Below are positions 8,688 to 17,005 of a DNA stretch of 35,125 nt, one piece after another. The notes below the pieces were generated by a model that saw only the letters and a list, made by a program, of their open reading frames with translations, had not been told where the DNA came from and did no database searches. The DNA lies in NCBI GenBank assembly GCA_028284745.1, contig JANQRC010000069.1:1-35125 (forward strand), written 5' to 3'. This DNA comes from Flavobacteriaceae bacterium (GTDB lineage Bacteria > Bacteroidota > Bacteroidia > Flavobacteriales > Flavobacteriaceae). Position numbers and translations under genes: made by a program. Position 1 is the stretch's first letter, and every line of letters begins with the position of its first letter.

Positions 8688-9854
8688 CTAAAGACTGGCA
8701 ATTTTCACAGATTGTTGATTCTTTACACTTCGGGCACCTTCTTTGATGATCTCGTCACCATTCTTCAAGCCTTTAAGCACCTCTATATAGTCGTCTTGTG
8801 TTTTGCCTGTTTCAATGATCACACGTTGGGCTTTGGCCTTGTTGTCAGCTTTATCTATGACTGTGTAGATATATTGATTTCCTTCCGCATTCTCTGAAAT
8901 GATGCTCTGGGGGATCAAAATGGCCTTGTTGTTGGTGTAATCGTTGATTCGAACTCTAGCCGTCATGTTAGGCTTGATGGCCTGGCTTTTGTTAGGTACC
9001 GCAACTTCTACCTTGAAGGTGCGATTGGCCGGATTGATGAAGTTACCTGCCTGGCGTACTTTGGCATCGACCTCTTTACCAAGAATAGGGAACTCGACCT
9101 TTACCGTTTTGTTTCGAGTTACATCGGCAATATAGCGTTCAGGGACATCTGTTTCGATATACATATTATCGAGATTCACAATTCGGAACAGTTGAGATTG
9201 CCCGGCTGCCACCACGCTTCCTTGATCGGTGATCACATCATCGATAGTCCCAGAAAAAGGCGCTCTTACCAAAGTTTTGGCCAGTTGTTGTCTCAACTGG
9301 TCTACGGCCCTTGCTTGTGCTTCGTACGAAGACTTTGCTTGTAGGTATTGGATCTCGCTACCGATCTTTTCTTTCCAAAGGCGTTCTTGACGTTCAAAAG
9401 TGGTCTTGGCTAGATCCGCCTGGATCTGCAACTGTGAGAGTTGCTGACTTAAGCCGCCGTCATCTATCTTGGCAAGGGTCTGACCTTTGCTTACGCGCTG
9501 CCCTTCTTTGACATAGACTCGGGTCAATATGCCATTATATTCAGGAAAGATGACAATGTTTTGATCGGTGCTCACACTGCCTTGCAGTTCTAAAAAGTGG
9601 TTGAAGGCCTCCTCTCTTGCTTGGAAGGTTGTGACCAAAGGGACTTTTTCTTCTGGGTCTAGTTCGGCGATCTTGTCTTCTAGTTGCCTGATCTGCGTGC
9701 TCAACTCTTGTTGTTTGGTGTCTAGCTCACCTTTCAATGTTCTGATCTGCTGAAGGTTGTTGGTTGCCAGTACGTCTTCGATCGATCCTGGCTTGTCACT
9801 TCCGCAGGAAACAACAAAAAGAGCAATGAGTGTTGCGATGATGACTTTTTTCAT
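8688..9854 (-). CDS. RND efflux membrane-fusion (periplasmic adaptor) lipoprotein
   Basis: A 388-residue adaptor linking the inner-membrane pump to the outer-membrane channel. A lipoprotein signal ends in VVSC (Cys17). A coiled segment rich in Gln and Leu (about 38-70) comes first, then the biotinyl-lipoyl-like half motif (VKEGQRVSKGQTLAKID, about 115-131), a helical hairpin (about 132-190), the second lipoyl half (LVRAPFSGTIDDV) and beta-barrel and membrane-proximal domains to the end. It lies 20 bp after the TolC-like gene in the efflux operon. Its final codons (Ser-Leu-stop, AGTCTTTAG) form part of the repeat string bordering the downstream relic. The substrate cannot be read from it. Confidence 0.94.
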   Translation of the reverse strand: MKKVIIATLIALFVVSCGSDKPGSIEDVLATNNLQQIRTLKGELDTKQQELSTQIRQLEDKIAELDPEEKVPLVTTFQAREEAFNHFLELQGSVSTDQNIVIFPEYNGILTRVYVKEGQRVSKGQTLAKIDDGGLSQQLSQLQIQADLAKTTFERQERLWKEKIGSEIQYLQAKSSYEAQARAVDQLRQQLAKTLVRAPFSGTIDDVITDQGSVVAAGQSQLFRIVNLDNMYIETDVPERYIADVTRNKTVKVEFPILGKEVDAKVRQAGNFINPANRTFKVEVAVPNKSQAIKPNMTARVRINDYTNNKAILIPQSIISENAEGNQYIYTVIDKADNKAKAQRVIIETGKTQDDYIEVLKGLKNGDEIIKEGARSVKNQQSVKIASL

Positions 9855-9874
9855 GATGAAAATACTTTGTTCGG

Positions 9875-11278
9875 TTAGTTGATATCTGAGTTCAATAAAG
9901 TTTCTAATTCTGTCTTGCTGGTGATCACATTGAGCATGGCTTGCAAATATTCTTGCTGAGCGCCATATAACTGCGTCTGGGCTTGTCTAAGCTCGAAGCT
10001 GGAGCCTATTCCCTCAAAGAACTTGGTCTGGTTTTTCTTTTCGATGCGTTCGGCCAGCGCCAGGTTCTTCTTCGAGGTTTCATATGATTCTATGGCAAAT
10101 TGGTAGTCGCTCTTGGCAGTGGCCATTTGAAGCTTTAGTTGCTGCTCGGTCTCTGTGAGTTCGGCCTTTGCCTTTTCCAGCGCTATCTTAGCGCGTTGGG
10201 TCTTGGCTGATCGCTGTAGCGAACTAAAGATCGGGATGTTCAAATTCACTCCGACCACAGCCGTGCCGAACCACTCATTGCCAGAGTCGAGAAAGGTAAA
10301 CTCGTCATTGAAGGACTGATAGCCACCATTTAGAAAAGCAGACAGCGAAGGCAAAGCTTGACTTTTTTCAAACTTTACCAACAGTTCTTGCGAGCGTTCG
10401 TTGTTCTTGGCAATGCGATAGTCTATGTTGTTCTCAATATTTTCTTCAGCGGCTACTAGGTCTAGTAAGATGTTCCTTTGCGCAAGATCCTCTAACTCAT
10501 CTTTTAATGTCACTTGCGTGTTCACGTCTGCGCCTAGACTCAAGTTCAAAAGCTTGTGTGCAATACCGCGTTGTCGTTTGGCATTGCTGAGGCTGTTCGC
10601 TGTGCTGGTCAAGGTGATCAGCAGTTGCTCTACGCTTTCTTCTTCTTCAAGACCATTTTCGTAGATCCTTTTGGTTTCGTCATGGTTCTTTTGAAGCGTA
10701 GCTTTGTTACTTTCTAGTATGTTGACGTTTTCTTCGGAGAGTAACACGGTGCCGTAGGCTTGTATCACCAGCTTACGCACCTCTTGGTCGGTCTTAATTT
10801 TGGCATTCTCTGAGATCTCTAAAAATACTTTTGCTGATTGCAACCCTACCAAATACGAACCATCGAACAATAGTTGAGACAAGGTGGCCTGCGCATTTAC
10901 ATTTTGCTTGGTGCCAAAGACCACAGGAATAAAGCCTTCTACGGGATCGGGTTCTTGGATGGGTGTCAGCCCAAAGAAGTCCTCCACAGTTTGGACGGTA
11001 CTCTCGGTATTGTCGAAGGCAGAGGCTGGAAGCAAGGAAACGGGCTGTTTCAAAAAATTCTGGTATTCGATGCTACCATTGATCTGCGGCAAGCCAGTGG
11101 CTGTCGTCTCCCACCTTTGTTTTTTGGCTGCTTTGATGTCGCGAGCTGCATTGACAGCTGTACGATTGTTCTCTAGCGCATAGGCAATGGCTTCATCTAA
11201 AGTTAGGCTCAGGGATTCTTGTGCCCAGCCCAAGACGCCGATCATCATGGCTAGTAAGACGGTCAGTTGGCTTTTCAT
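9875..11278 (-). CDS. TolC-like outer-membrane efflux protein
   Basis: A 467-residue outer-membrane factor. A signal peptide ends near GWA-Q (residue 19); the mature protein contains two copies of the long alpha-helical outer-membrane-efflux unit (about 25-240 and 270-460), with typical SLTLDEAIAYALENN at the start and an Asn/Gln-rich helical hairpin at the end. It forms the trimeric exit duct for the MFP and RND proteins encoded downstream. Its ATG overlaps the TetR stop codon by 3 bases of ATGA type, so translation of the two is probably coupled. Length is normal. Confidence 0.94.
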   Translation of the reverse strand: MKSQLTVLLAMMIGVLGWAQESLSLTLDEAIAYALENNRTAVNAARDIKAAKKQRWETTATGLPQINGSIEYQNFLKQPVSLLPASAFDNTESTVQTVEDFFGLTPIQEPDPVEGFIPVVFGTKQNVNAQATLSQLLFDGSYLVGLQSAKVFLEISENAKIKTDQEVRKLVIQAYGTVLLSEENVNILESNKATLQKNHDETKRIYENGLEEEESVEQLLITLTSTANSLSNAKRQRGIAHKLLNLSLGADVNTQVTLKDELEDLAQRNILLDLVAAEENIENNIDYRIAKNNERSQELLVKFEKSQALPSLSAFLNGGYQSFNDEFTFLDSGNEWFGTAVVGVNLNIPIFSSLQRSAKTQRAKIALEKAKAELTETEQQLKLQMATAKSDYQFAIESYETSKKNLALAERIEKKNQTKFFEGIGSSFELRQAQTQLYGAQQEYLQAMLNVITSKTELETLLNSDIN

Positions 11279-11889
11279 GTGTTCACTTCTTGATTAGTAT
11301 TGATGAATTGGTTGAGAATTTCTAAACCTTTTTCTGTAGAGATCGCTCTGAGGTGATATTCTAGGTAGTTTTCCATAAGCCGACTCATATTGAACTTCCC
11401 CGTCGGAAATAACTCGGGATCCTTAATGCCTGTCATTCCATTGAAATACATGCGGGCCACGAAATCAACATTCAACCCTTCACGAAAGATGCCTTGTGCG
11501 ATCCCTTGTCTCAAATTTTCCATGATGTTCTCATGCATCACGTCAAACTGTTTCCACTTTAACGCATCATAGATCTTCGGATAGTACTTCCTCAATTGGT
11601 ACTGTGGCGAAGACTTCTCATCCTTTAGATGCTGCATTACAAATCGTTTGATGTGATAGAGCTCTTCAATAGGATTGGAAGCGGTCTCGCATATGTGATC
11701 TATGCCAACGCAAATGGTATCAAAAAGATGGAAAGTGACAGCTTCGACCAGTTTGGTCTTGTTCTCGTAATGCTGATAGATGGTCTTCTTCGAAATGCCT
11801 AATTGCATGGCCAAGTCGTCCATGGTAACACTCTTGAAACCAAGATTCAAGAAGAGGTCGCTTGCAGTATGGAGTATCTTTTCTTTCAT
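11275..11889 (-). CDS. TetR-family repressor of the efflux operon
   Basis: A 204-residue transcriptional regulator. The N-terminal TetR helix-turn-helix is clear (FKSVTMDDLAMQLGISKKTIYQHYENKTKL), followed by a helical ligand-binding domain. I chose the ATG at 11887-11889 because the family begins just before KEKILHTASDLF; the frame stays open for 31 more codons upstream but these run through the operator region and resemble no protein. It is the first gene of the efflux operon and overlaps tolC-like by ATGA. A perfect palindrome lies 25-52 bp upstream of the start, suggesting that it represses its own operon. Ligand unknown. Confidence 0.93.
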   Translation of the reverse strand: MKEKILHTASDLFLNLGFKSVTMDDLAMQLGISKKTIYQHYENKTKLVEAVTFHLFDTICVGIDHICETASNPIEELYHIKRFVMQHLKDEKSSPQYQLRKYYPKIYDALKWKQFDVMHENIMENLRQGIAQGIFREGLNVDFVARMYFNGMTGIKDPELFPTGKFNMSRLMENYLEYHLRAISTEKGLEILNQFINTNQEVNT

Positions 11890-11900
11890 AAGATGAGGCA

Positions 11901-11941
11901 CAAAAATAGTCGAGGAAACTTTAAAAACATTAAAAGTTTCC
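11901..11941 (-). promoter_or_regulatory. promoter and palindromic operator of the efflux operon
   Basis: On the minus strand TATTTTTG (11901-11908) matches the -7 consensus TAnnTTTG, only 11 bp before the TetR ATG. Immediately upstream is a perfect inverted repeat with 9-bp arms, GGAAACTTT (11914-11922) and AAAGTTTCC (11933-11941), spaced by 10 bp. It covers the -33 region, a suitable place for repression by the TetR protein. Confidence 0.6.
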
Positions 11942-12044
11942 AAAGTTTTACATTTTTTTAACCTTTCTGCACACGCATGCACAAGTAATGACGAAGTATG
12001 CTGTTGTTTTTGGACAATCCCCTTATTTATTTTGAGAATGCATG

Positions 12045-12052
12045 TATTTTTG
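12045..12052 (+). promoter_or_regulatory. -7 element TATTTTTG of the polyprenyl synthetase gene
   Basis: TATTTTTG is an exact TAnnTTTG match 16 bp before the ATG at 12068. This position supports an internal start at 12059 or 12068 and argues against the upstream ATG at 12038, which would lie before the transcript begins. The -33 half is not convincing. Confidence 0.4.
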
Positions 12053-12067
12053 AGAAAAATGAAAAAG

Positions 12068-13042
12068 ATGCGATCTCTTGAAGACTATCGAGCAACCTTT
12101 CTTGCCCACCTAGAAGACCGGCTCTCTTTTGACGAACCTAAGAACTTGTATGAGCCCATTCAGTATATTTTAGGTCTGGGCGGGAAGCGACTTCGTCCCA
12201 TACTCACACTGATGACAGCCGACATTTTTGGAGGCAGTCATAAAGAGGCCTTGGACGCAGCATTGGCAGTAGAGGTCTTTCATAACTTTTCGCTGGTACA
12301 TGACGATATCATGGATGATGCCCCACTGCGCAGAGGAAAGCAGACCGTACACGAAAGATGGGACGTCAATACAGGCATACTCTCTGGCGATGCCATGTTG
12401 ATCTTGGCGTATCAGCTTTTCGAGGGGTACGATCGAGATACATTTCCGCAACTGGCCAAACTATTCAGCAAAACTGCCATTGAGGTATGCGAAGGGCAAC
12501 AGCATGATGTAGATTTTGAGACCAGAAATGATGTTACCATACCCGAATACACCAGGATGATCCAATACAAGACCGCTGTGTTGGTCGCTGCGGCTATGAA
12601 GATGGGAGCCATCATTGCCAAAGCACCTGAGGTAGAAGCAGAAAAAGTGTATGATTTCGGATTGAATTTAGGGCTGGCCTTTCAGCTGAAGGACGATTAT
12701 CTGGATGCCTTTGGTGACCCAGAGGTCTTTGGGAAGCAGGTGGGAGGTGATATCATAGAGAACAAGAAAACGTATCTCTACTTAAAAGCCATCGAGCTTG
12801 CCGAAGCGCACAAAGTACAGCGCCTAAGAGAACTTTTTGCTTCTCGACCAAAGTCTTCTGATGAAAAAGTGGCAACTGCCAAAGCGATCTTTAAGGAAAG
12901 CGGAGCTGCCCAAGCCACGTTAGATGCCATAGAATCCTATACCGAAAAGGCCTTTTCGACACTTGAGACGATTGACATTTCTGATTTGGGAAGAAAGAAC
13001 CTCCAGGATTTTGGGAACTGGTTGATGAATCGTGTCGTATAA
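12068..13042 (+). CDS. short-chain polyprenyl diphosphate synthase, probably geranylgeranyl diphosphate synthase
   Basis: An all-helical trans-prenyltransferase that condenses isopentenyl diphosphate with allylic diphosphates. From the chosen ATG the protein has 324 residues. The first Asp-rich motif DDIMDD begins at residue 79 and the second, DDYLD, at 209; GGKRLRP precedes them. The fifth residue before the first motif is Phe, a feature that limits product length to about C20 in characterised enzymes, so GGPP for carotenoids is likely; FPP cannot be excluded. The start is uncertain: ATG codons at 12038, 12059 and 12068 share the frame, and the last agrees best with family N-termini (MRSLEDYRATF). 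It faces a lycopene cyclase gene, which supports a carotenoid role. Confidence 0.9.
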   Translation: MRSLEDYRATFLAHLEDRLSFDEPKNLYEPIQYILGLGGKRLRPILTLMTADIFGGSHKEALDAALAVEVFHNFSLVHDDIMDDAPLRRGKQTVHERWDVNTGILSGDAMLILAYQLFEGYDRDTFPQLAKLFSKTAIEVCEGQQHDVDFETRNDVTIPEYTRMIQYKTAVLVAAAMKMGAIIAKAPEVEAEKVYDFGLNLGLAFQLKDDYLDAFGDPEVFGKQVGGDIIENKKTYLYLKAIELAEAHKVQRLRELFASRPKSSDEKVATAKAIFKESGAAQATLDAIESYTEKAFSTLETIDISDLGRKNLQDFGNWLMNRVV

Positions 13043-13069
13043 TTGGTTCCCCCTCCTTGGAGAGAGGGG

Positions 13070-14206
13070 TCAAACAATCCTTTTCCAAAGCGCATTGAGA
13101 AATGGTCGCTTTGGTAATGAGAGCATCAGTGGCAACTCTTCATATATGGCAGTTTTCTCGTCCAAGAACTTGAGCACCTTTTCGGGAGCATTATTTTTAA
13201 AAAGTTCCGAGAACAGTTTAGCACCTAGCGAGTTATCCTGGTACAATACATCAATAAAAAGCAGGTCGTACCACCAGAACCGGTTCTTCTTGTGAAATGC
13301 ACTCAATGGCTTACCAGTTTTTAAAAAAGAAGTCAGCTGGTCAGTTTTGTGCAGTGTGTTCATAAAGGTGAAACCCGTGCTGGCCTTGGTCCAACCGCCT
13401 GCTGTGCCCATATTCAGAATGTTTTTAGTGTTCCTCCTCCAAAAAGGATGGCAGCTCATCGGGATGTTGCCTTGCTCCGTTTCTTCAATAGAATACTTCG
13501 TAATATCACGATGATGTAGGTATTCTTCTATTCCTGATTCGTACTCATCTTTGATAAGTAGTTCTGGCGAGAAGAGCGTGTATTCCAACAAGGCCTCTGT
13601 TTCGCTAATGGGCAGCACATACATAAAACGTGTATTCCCTTTCTGCGGAATACTAAAGTCCATGAAGTCTATTACTTCTGGACGGAATGCAGGCCTTTCG
13701 GTCTTCATGAACCAACCCACAAAATGTTGTTGTAAAAGCGGATATTTAGATTGCGCCTTTACCTGATCCAGGTTGAAGATGCTGTTGAACAATTTTTCCG
13801 TGTGAAACGTTTCGTTATCTGTTTTCACAACTACGCTCAGGTCCTGCTCAAAAAAGTCAGTGACTTCTGCTTGTTTGAAAGTAATGTTTGAATGACCTGA
13901 AAGCTGCTCTTTGACAAACGTATAAAAGTCTGCTCCGCGGAGCATCTTGTATTGGTAAGGAGCCAATTTGAATTCGGAAGAAAAGCGATCACTAGAAAAC
14001 TTCGCGGTATCCCAGATCTTGAATGCCAGATCATCCCATTCGCCATTGGGGTATTCCCAAAAACACCAAGTGCGGTCGTTGCTTGTTTTGGGATCTTTGT
14101 CTAGTAGAAGGACCTGTTTGTTGCTGAAGAGGTCATCTTGCGACATTCGGTAGGCAAGTAGCAAGCCTGCTGCTCCGGCGCCACAGATGATGTAATCGTA
14201 TCGCAT
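13070..14206 (-). CDS. crtY: lycopene beta-cyclase, CrtY type
   Basis: A 378-residue flavoprotein that cyclises the ends of lycopene to give beta-carotene in the membrane. The N-terminal dinucleotide-binding motif GAGAAG is at residues 9-14, followed by the diagnostic NDRTWCFW at 43-50, EYTLFS at 208-213 and a conserved GTAGGWTKASTGFTF segment near 268-282. Length fits the bacterial CrtY family (about 380). A -7 element sits immediately upstream (14211-14218), leaving almost no leader, although the gene also lies 33 bp after the thioredoxin-like gene and might be read from that operon. It converges on the polyprenyl synthetase gene with a 27-bp gap. Confidence 0.93.
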   Translation of the reverse strand: MRYDYIICGAGAAGLLLAYRMSQDDLFSNKQVLLLDKDPKTSNDRTWCFWEYPNGEWDDLAFKIWDTAKFSSDRFSSEFKLAPYQYKMLRGADFYTFVKEQLSGHSNITFKQAEVTDFFEQDLSVVVKTDNETFHTEKLFNSIFNLDQVKAQSKYPLLQQHFVGWFMKTERPAFRPEVIDFMDFSIPQKGNTRFMYVLPISETEALLEYTLFSPELLIKDEYESGIEEYLHHRDITKYSIEETEQGNIPMSCHPFWRRNTKNILNMGTAGGWTKASTGFTFMNTLHKTDQLTSFLKTGKPLSAFHKKNRFWWYDLLFIDVLYQDNSLGAKLFSELFKNNAPEKVLKFLDEKTAIYEELPLMLSLPKRPFLNALWKRIV

Positions 14207-14210
14207 ACTT

Positions 14211-14218
14211 CAAAAATA
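14211..14218 (-). promoter_or_regulatory. -7 element TATTTTTG before crtY
   Basis: Minus-strand TATTTTTG matches TAnnTTTG. It ends 4 bp before the crtY ATG, so any transcript from it would be nearly leaderless. Chance occurrence is possible in this A+T-rich gap. Confidence 0.35.
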
Positions 14219-14239
14219 CGCAATATACGAAGGCAATGA

Positions 14240-14704
14240 TCACATTTCTCGCAATGTGATGGAAAGTAACTTCTTCATGGCCTTTATCCGAAAAGTGTCT
14301 GCCTTCTGAAAAATGATCTCGTATTGAGGATTCAGCATGGTAAGCGTAGGGTACCCGATCTGCCCATTGATCTCTCCTAATTGCCAAGCTAGTTCGTGCA
14401 GCCCGGTATTTGGCCCGTTAGGCACATACTCGAAGGTTTTCCCCCTAAAGGGGATGTCTTTTTCTTGCTCTGCATCCAATGCAACAAAATAGAAGTTCTC
14501 ATTCAGGAGATCCACGACTTCCTCGTCTTGAAAAGTACGCTTCTCCATCATCTTGCAGAATTTGCACCAGTTGGTATGGATAAAGACCAAGACAGGTCTG
14601 GGTTCTTCTTGCATCTTTTCTTCCAAGGCTTCGAAGGATGTGCGTTCTAGCTGCGCATTTGCTACAATTGAAATGAGGGAAAGAAGAAGAGTTAGCTTTT
14701 TCAT
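14240..14704 (-). CDS. secreted thioredoxin-fold protein with WCKFC
   Basis: A 154-residue exported protein: signal peptide ending at ANA-Q (about residue 17), then a thioredoxin-like domain with the redox motif NWCKFC at about 44-49 (CxxC of the Thioredoxin_7/DUF255-like group) and a cis-Pro loop GYPTL near residue 117. It is expected to act as a periplasmic disulfide reductase or isomerase. The ATG follows the stop codon of the TonB receptor gene by a single base, so the two are almost surely cotranslated. Since the receptor plug has a CxxC, the thioredoxin may keep it reduced; that is inference. An 8-bp hairpin (14239-14260) overlaps the 3' end. Confidence 0.88.
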   Translation of the reverse strand: MKKLTLLLSLISIVANAQLERTSFEALEEKMQEEPRPVLVFIHTNWCKFCKMMEKRTFQDEEVVDLLNENFYFVALDAEQEKDIPFRGKTFEYVPNGPNTGLHELAWQLGEINGQIGYPTLTMLNPQYEIIFQKADTFRIKAMKKLLSITLREM

Positions 14705-14705
14705 A

Positions 14706-16979
14706 CTAGTTGATTCGATAGCGTAGCCCTACAAAACCACGTATTCCTTGATTTGGGGCAAACACATACGAGGGGTCAAAGGTCAATGCATAAGGATTAT
14801 CGGCTGTCGCCACAGCGTTGCCGTCAACATCAAAGGTGACGTTTTGGTCAAAAGGGTCATCAGCACGTGCGATCAAGAACGGATTGCCGCGATCGGGTGT
14901 CCAGTTCAGCAAGTTCTTCACACCGCCATACAGTTCCACATCTTTAATACCATCATACGTGAATTGAATGTTCTGAATACTCCATGTCGGCGAGTATTCG
15001 CTTCGCGGATCTAATTCGCCGAGCAAGGGCAATCGCATGGGGCCATAGATATTTCCAGTGTAATCAGCGGTCAAATCCCATGAAGGAATTTTGTATGACA
15101 ATGCCCATGTGCCTGTAAAGCGTTCGGTAAGGATCTGTTGTTGACGTTCACCATTTTCGGTATTGGTCACGTCCATGACCGTAGCGCCGATCAAGGCTTT
15201 AAAGCCATTGGGCAGCGTAAGGTCTACATTGGCGCTGATTCCTGTGGTCACAGCGCTACCATCCAAGTTATCGTAGATGATCTGGTTGGGGTCGGTGTCG
15301 TAATCAGGCAGGATCAAGTTGGTAAAATAGGTGTACCATGCCGAAGCATCAATACCAATAAAAGCTCCTTTGCGGGTCACGATCTTCTTCAGGTAGTTGA
15401 TATTGACGTTGTAGGATTCCTCAGGCTCCAAACTTTCTTCGATGACCACTTCGCGAGAGCCTGTCAATGCTGCATGGTCTTCGGTAAAGAGATTCACGAC
15501 CCTAAAGCCGGTACCAGCATTCACTCTAAAAACATCATTGTCTGACCATTTCCATTTGTAGGCGATTCGCGGTGTAAAAATGTTGCCGTGGCGGCTATCG
15601 TAGTCGTATCGTGCACCTAAGAGGAGCTTGTGTTTTTCGGCCAGTGCGATCTCATCCTGAACGAAAAGACTGGGAATCCACACCTGATCCACGTCGTTCA
15701 GGTTTTCGCTTCCGGTAGCCGTGGTGTTGTCGTCATAAAAATTATAACGAATTGCAGTGCCGAAAAGCAAGTCATGTCCTTTTAAGGGTTTGTCCCAAGT
15801 GAGTTGCCCAAACCCGATGCGCTGTTCTGCCAGATATGGCGTGTCTCCATATACTGAATTCTGGTCATGATCGGTGTATGAGAAATTGAACAGTATCTTT
15901 TCTTCCACGGGCAACTGATAGCTTCCTAATAGCTCCCAACGCGTGGTATAGATGCTTTCGCCATAGATCTCGTTTCCACCTCTAAACTCAGGGGTCCATT
16001 GCAGTTCGCCGCCCCATCGGTCTTCGTAGAAGAATCGCCCCGCCAAGGAGAGCAAGCGGTTTTCCTTTCTTTTGAAATTCACTTTAGAGAACAATGAAAT
16101 ACGGTCTTGCAGTGTAACATCGGTAAAGTTATCGTTGTTGTTGTCAATGAGGTTCTCGTAATTGTAATAATTGGTCCCAAATAATAGCGAAGCATCATCG
16201 CCGAGGTTCGCTTTGAAACCTACATCTACATTGTATTCGCCCCAAGTGGTCCCAAAAGCATCGGCAAACACGAGCGGAGCATTTTCTGGTTGTTTGGTAA
16301 TGATGTTGATCAATCCGCCTACAGCCTCACTTCCGTACAAAGATGAGGCAGGGCCTTTCACGACTTCAACACGTTCCAATAGCGAATTGGGAATTCCCGA
16401 AAGGCCATATACCGTTGAGAGCCCACTAACAATAGGCATGCCGTCTATCAGCACAAGTGTGTATGGCCCCTCTAGACCATTGATGTGAATGTCGCCCGTA
16501 TTGCATACATTACAGTTCAATTGTGGTCGCACACCATTTACATTCTGTAGGGCGTCAAAGATGTTGGGTGTTGGATTCTTTTTGAAGAAGGTAGGTTTGT
16601 ACACTTCCACAGGAACGGGGCTTTCCAGTCGACTCACAGGTTTTAAGGTACCTGAGACGACCACCTCGTCCAAGTTGTTTTCCGATACCAAGTCAAAATT
16701 CAGCGTTTGTGTCTTTCCTTTGGCAATGACCACACTTTTCGCTTTGGTCTTGTACCCGGTAAAGGAAGCCGCAATTGAGTAAGAACCTGCAGGAATGCCA
16801 GTGACGCGATAATTTCCATTGGCATCGCTTGAGGCGCCTTTGTTGGTCTTGTGGATCACCACATTGGCAAAGGGCAATGGCTCGCCATTGTGGGTGATGG
16901 TGCCTTTTAGGGTACCTGTCTGCGCTGACAAGGAGAAGCAGCCGAAGAGCAGGCCTATAAAACTCAGTGGAATTTTCAA
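14706..16979 (-). CDS. TonB-dependent outer-membrane receptor with CxxC in the plug
   Basis: A TonB-dependent transporter of 758 residues from a proposed TTG start (16977-16979). That start gives a proper signal peptide, KIPLSFIGLLFGCFSLSAQ. Next come a carboxypeptidase-regulatory-like Ig domain (about 22-105), a TonB-box-like LDEVVVSG, the plug (about 120-240) and a 22-strand barrel ending in aromatic RYRIN. The plug contains LNCNVCNTGDIHINGLEG, a CxxC unusual in classical siderophore receptors. The frame is open further upstream (to 17111) but that stretch crosses the operator and the divergent regulator gene. Metal, heme or metallophore uptake is likely from the DtxR-type neighbour and operator; the exact substrate is unknown. 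Confidence 0.92.
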   Translation of the reverse strand: MKIPLSFIGLLFGCFSLSAQTGTLKGTITHNGEPLPFANVVIHKTNKGASSDANGNYRVTGIPAGSYSIAASFTGYKTKAKSVVIAKGKTQTLNFDLVSENNLDEVVVSGTLKPVSRLESPVPVEVYKPTFFKKNPTPNIFDALQNVNGVRPQLNCNVCNTGDIHINGLEGPYTLVLIDGMPIVSGLSTVYGLSGIPNSLLERVEVVKGPASSLYGSEAVGGLINIITKQPENAPLVFADAFGTTWGEYNVDVGFKANLGDDASLLFGTNYYNYENLIDNNNDNFTDVTLQDRISLFSKVNFKRKENRLLSLAGRFFYEDRWGGELQWTPEFRGGNEIYGESIYTTRWELLGSYQLPVEEKILFNFSYTDHDQNSVYGDTPYLAEQRIGFGQLTWDKPLKGHDLLFGTAIRYNFYDDNTTATGSENLNDVDQVWIPSLFVQDEIALAEKHKLLLGARYDYDSRHGNIFTPRIAYKWKWSDNDVFRVNAGTGFRVVNLFTEDHAALTGSREVVIEESLEPEESYNVNINYLKKIVTRKGAFIGIDASAWYTYFTNLILPDYDTDPNQIIYDNLDGSAVTTGISANVDLTLPNGFKALIGATVMDVTNTENGERQQQILTERFTGTWALSYKIPSWDLTADYTGNIYGPMRLPLLGELDPRSEYSPTWSIQNIQFTYDGIKDVELYGGVKNLLNWTPDRGNPFLIARADDPFDQNVTFDVDGNAVATADNPYALTFDPSYVFAPNQGIRGFVGLRYRIN

Positions 16980-16994
16980 AATATAATTTTTGTG

Positions 16995-17002
16995 CAAATA
17001 TA
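16995..17002 (-). promoter_or_regulatory. -7 element TATATTTG of the TonB receptor operon
   Basis: Minus-strand TATATTTG matches TAnnTTTG exactly and lies 15 bp before the TTG start at 16979, supporting that start. The palindrome at 17006-17029 begins 4 bp upstream and would block RNA polymerase. Confidence 0.6.
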
Positions 17003-17005
17003 ATC

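Noticed and set aside
11890..11982. N-terminal extension of the TetR protein by 31 residues
   Set aside because: It covers the promoter and palindrome; TetR proteins start just before KEKILHTASDLF.
13049..13069. Hairpin CCCCTC/GAGGGG between the convergent prenyl synthase and crtY genes
   Set aside because: The stem is only 6 bp with no T tract; not enough to call a terminator.
14239..14260. 8-bp hairpin at the end of the thioredoxin-like gene
   Set aside because: It overlaps coding sequence and lacks a T tract, so neither terminator nor attenuator can be supported.
15138..15545. Open frame antisense to the TonB receptor gene
   Set aside because: It is a reverse-strand shadow of a clearly coding gene and resembles no protein.
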